A stretch of 13,151 bases of DNA from CAYMSA01 sp964392965 (lineage in GTDB: Bacteria; Actinomycetota; Coriobacteriia; Anaerosomatales; Anaerosomataceae): the NCBI GenBank assembly GCA_964392965.1, contig CAYMSA010000051.1, positions 1-13,151 on the forward strand, read 5' to 3'. The position numbers and the translations under genes were made by a program. Position 1 is the first letter of the stretch. Each line of letters begins with the position of its first letter. Under the pieces are notes generated by a model, which saw only the letters and a program-made list of their open reading frames with translations, made no database searches and was not told the origin of the DNA. This document shows positions 12,399-13,151 of this stretch, one piece after another.

Positions 12399-13151
12399 CT
12401 ACCCGATGCTCGCGTGGTAGTCCTGCAGCGAGCGCACGGTTCCTTTCGCTTCGCGGTGCGCCGCAATGCCCTCGGCGGCGGCGAGCGCGGCCGACGTCGT
12501 CGTGATGTACGGCACCCGATGGCGAATCGCCGCTTTGCGTACGTACGAGTCGTCGAACTCGCTGCTCTTGCCCGCCGGCGTGTTCACCACGAGCTGCACC
12601 TCACCGTTGGTGATGATGTCAGCGATGTTGGGCCGGCCCTCGTGCAGCTTGAGCACGGGCGTGGCCGCGATGCCGTGTTCGCCGAGGAACGCGGCCGTGC
12701 CCGCCGTGGCGCGGATGTCGAACCCGATCTCTGCGAAGAGCCGCGCCGCGGGCAGGACGCGCTCGCGATCACGCTCGGCCACGGTGATGAGCACCGTACC
12801 GCCATCCGGCAGGCGTCCCCCGGCGGCCTCCTGGGCCTTGTAGAACGCGAGTCCGTACGAGTCGGCCAGACCGAGGACCTCGCCGGTCGAGCGCATCTCG
12901 GGGCCGAGCAGCGGATCGACCTCTGGGAACATGTTGAACGGGAACACCGACTCCTTCACGCCGAAGTGCGGTATCGGCTTGCGCTCGAGACCGAGGTCGG
13001 CGAGCTTCTCGCCCATCATGACGCGCGTGGCCAGTCCGGCCATCTGGATGTTGCACACCTTCGACACGAGCGGAACCGTGCGCGAGGCGCGTGGGTTGGC
13101 CTCGAGCACGTACACCTTGCCGTCGGCGATGGCGTACTGCATGTTCATGAG
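12399..13151 (-). CDS. carB: Carbamoyl-phosphate synthase large subunit, C-terminal part
   Basis: The last 250 residues of CarB; the gene runs off the right edge (its 5' end, about three quarters of the ~1070-residue protein, lies outside). CarB makes carbamoyl phosphate from ammonia (delivered from glutamine by CarA), bicarbonate and two ATP for pyrimidine and arginine synthesis. Visible are the end of the second ATP-grasp domain (MNMQYAI, VYVLEANPRASRTVPLVSK, GVKESVFPF, LLGPEMRSTGEVLG) and the whole C-terminal MGS-like allosteric domain, from GTVLITVAERD through FDIRATAGTAAFL and LVVNTPAG to the end, where nucleotide effectors such as UMP or IMP bind in related enzymes. The ATG at 13146-13148 is internal. 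The first in-frame codon at the edge is Leu, so the frame continues upstream. Confidence 0.95.
   Translation of the reverse strand, partial: LMNMQYAIADGKVYVLEANPRASRTVPLVSKVCNIQMAGLATRVMMGEKLADLGLERKPIPHFGVKESVFPFNMFPEVDPLLGPEMRSTGEVLGLADSYGLAFYKAQEAAGGRLPDGGTVLITVAERDRERVLPAARLFAEIGFDIRATAGTAAFLGEHGIAATPVLKLHEGRPNIADIITNGEVQLVVNTPAGKSSEFDDSYVRKAAIRHRVPYITTTSAALAAAEGIAAHREAKGTVRSLQDYHASIG

Noticed and set aside
1..13151. CRISPR arrays, tRNA or rRNA genes, insertion sequences, prophage or toxin-antitoxin genes
   Set aside because: No regularly spaced repeats, cloverleaf sequences, transposases, integrases or phage proteins were seen on either strand.

Overview
The window looks like a chromosomal stretch of a high-GC, Gram-positive-type (monoderm) bacterium, most likely an uncultured actinobacterium of the Coriobacteriia (OPB41/Anaerosomatales-like). 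This rests on the very high GC content, GTG starts mixed with strong AGGAGG ribosome-binding sites, and gene types common in such genomes; a phylogenetic placement was not possible here. A run of exactly 100 N flanked by identical 55-nt ends shows the sequence is a scaffolded draft, probably a metagenome bin.

Layout. 1-812 (+): C-terminal most of a cysteine synthase-family PLP enzyme, closed by a strong terminator. 926-3211 (-): a two-gene unit, a helix-turn-helix/cupin regulator followed by an acyl-CoA synthetase. 3413-5202 (+): a five-helix membrane protein of unknown family, a complete heliorhodopsin, and a 71-residue unknown protein. 5209-5973 (-): an SDR dehydrogenase with a recognisable promoter. 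6155-8157 (-): citrate (or methylcitrate) synthase followed by a UPF0178/YaiI protein; the citrate synthase is interrupted only by the assembly gap. 8460-9192 (+): crcB fluoride channel plus a DUF190 protein. 9336-9638 (+): a free-standing J-domain protein. 9686-11619 (-): a metal/metalloid-type operon in the order zinc-ribbon protein, CxxC thioredoxin-fold protein, ArsP-type permease, ArsR regulator, with a promoter overlapped by a perfect 22-bp palindrome. 11870-12340 (+): a GyrI-like effector-binding protein. 12399-end (-): C-terminal part of CarB.

The most notable content is the heliorhodopsin. It keeps the retinal lysine (K238), counterion glutamate (E106) and the cavity residues H22, Q25, H79 and S234, and it sits between two same-strand genes of unknown family. 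Those two genes are candidates for the still undefined signalling context of heliorhodopsins. The second notable unit is the ArsR operon: promoter, operator, sensor, exporter and two Cys-rich accessory proteins can be read as one self-contained circuit. One member, a 58-residue zinc-ribbon protein with a Cys-rich tail, is short enough to be missed by ORF length cut-offs.

The rest is ordinary core metabolism and stress functions. No tRNA, rRNA, CRISPR array, insertion sequence or prophage gene was seen.
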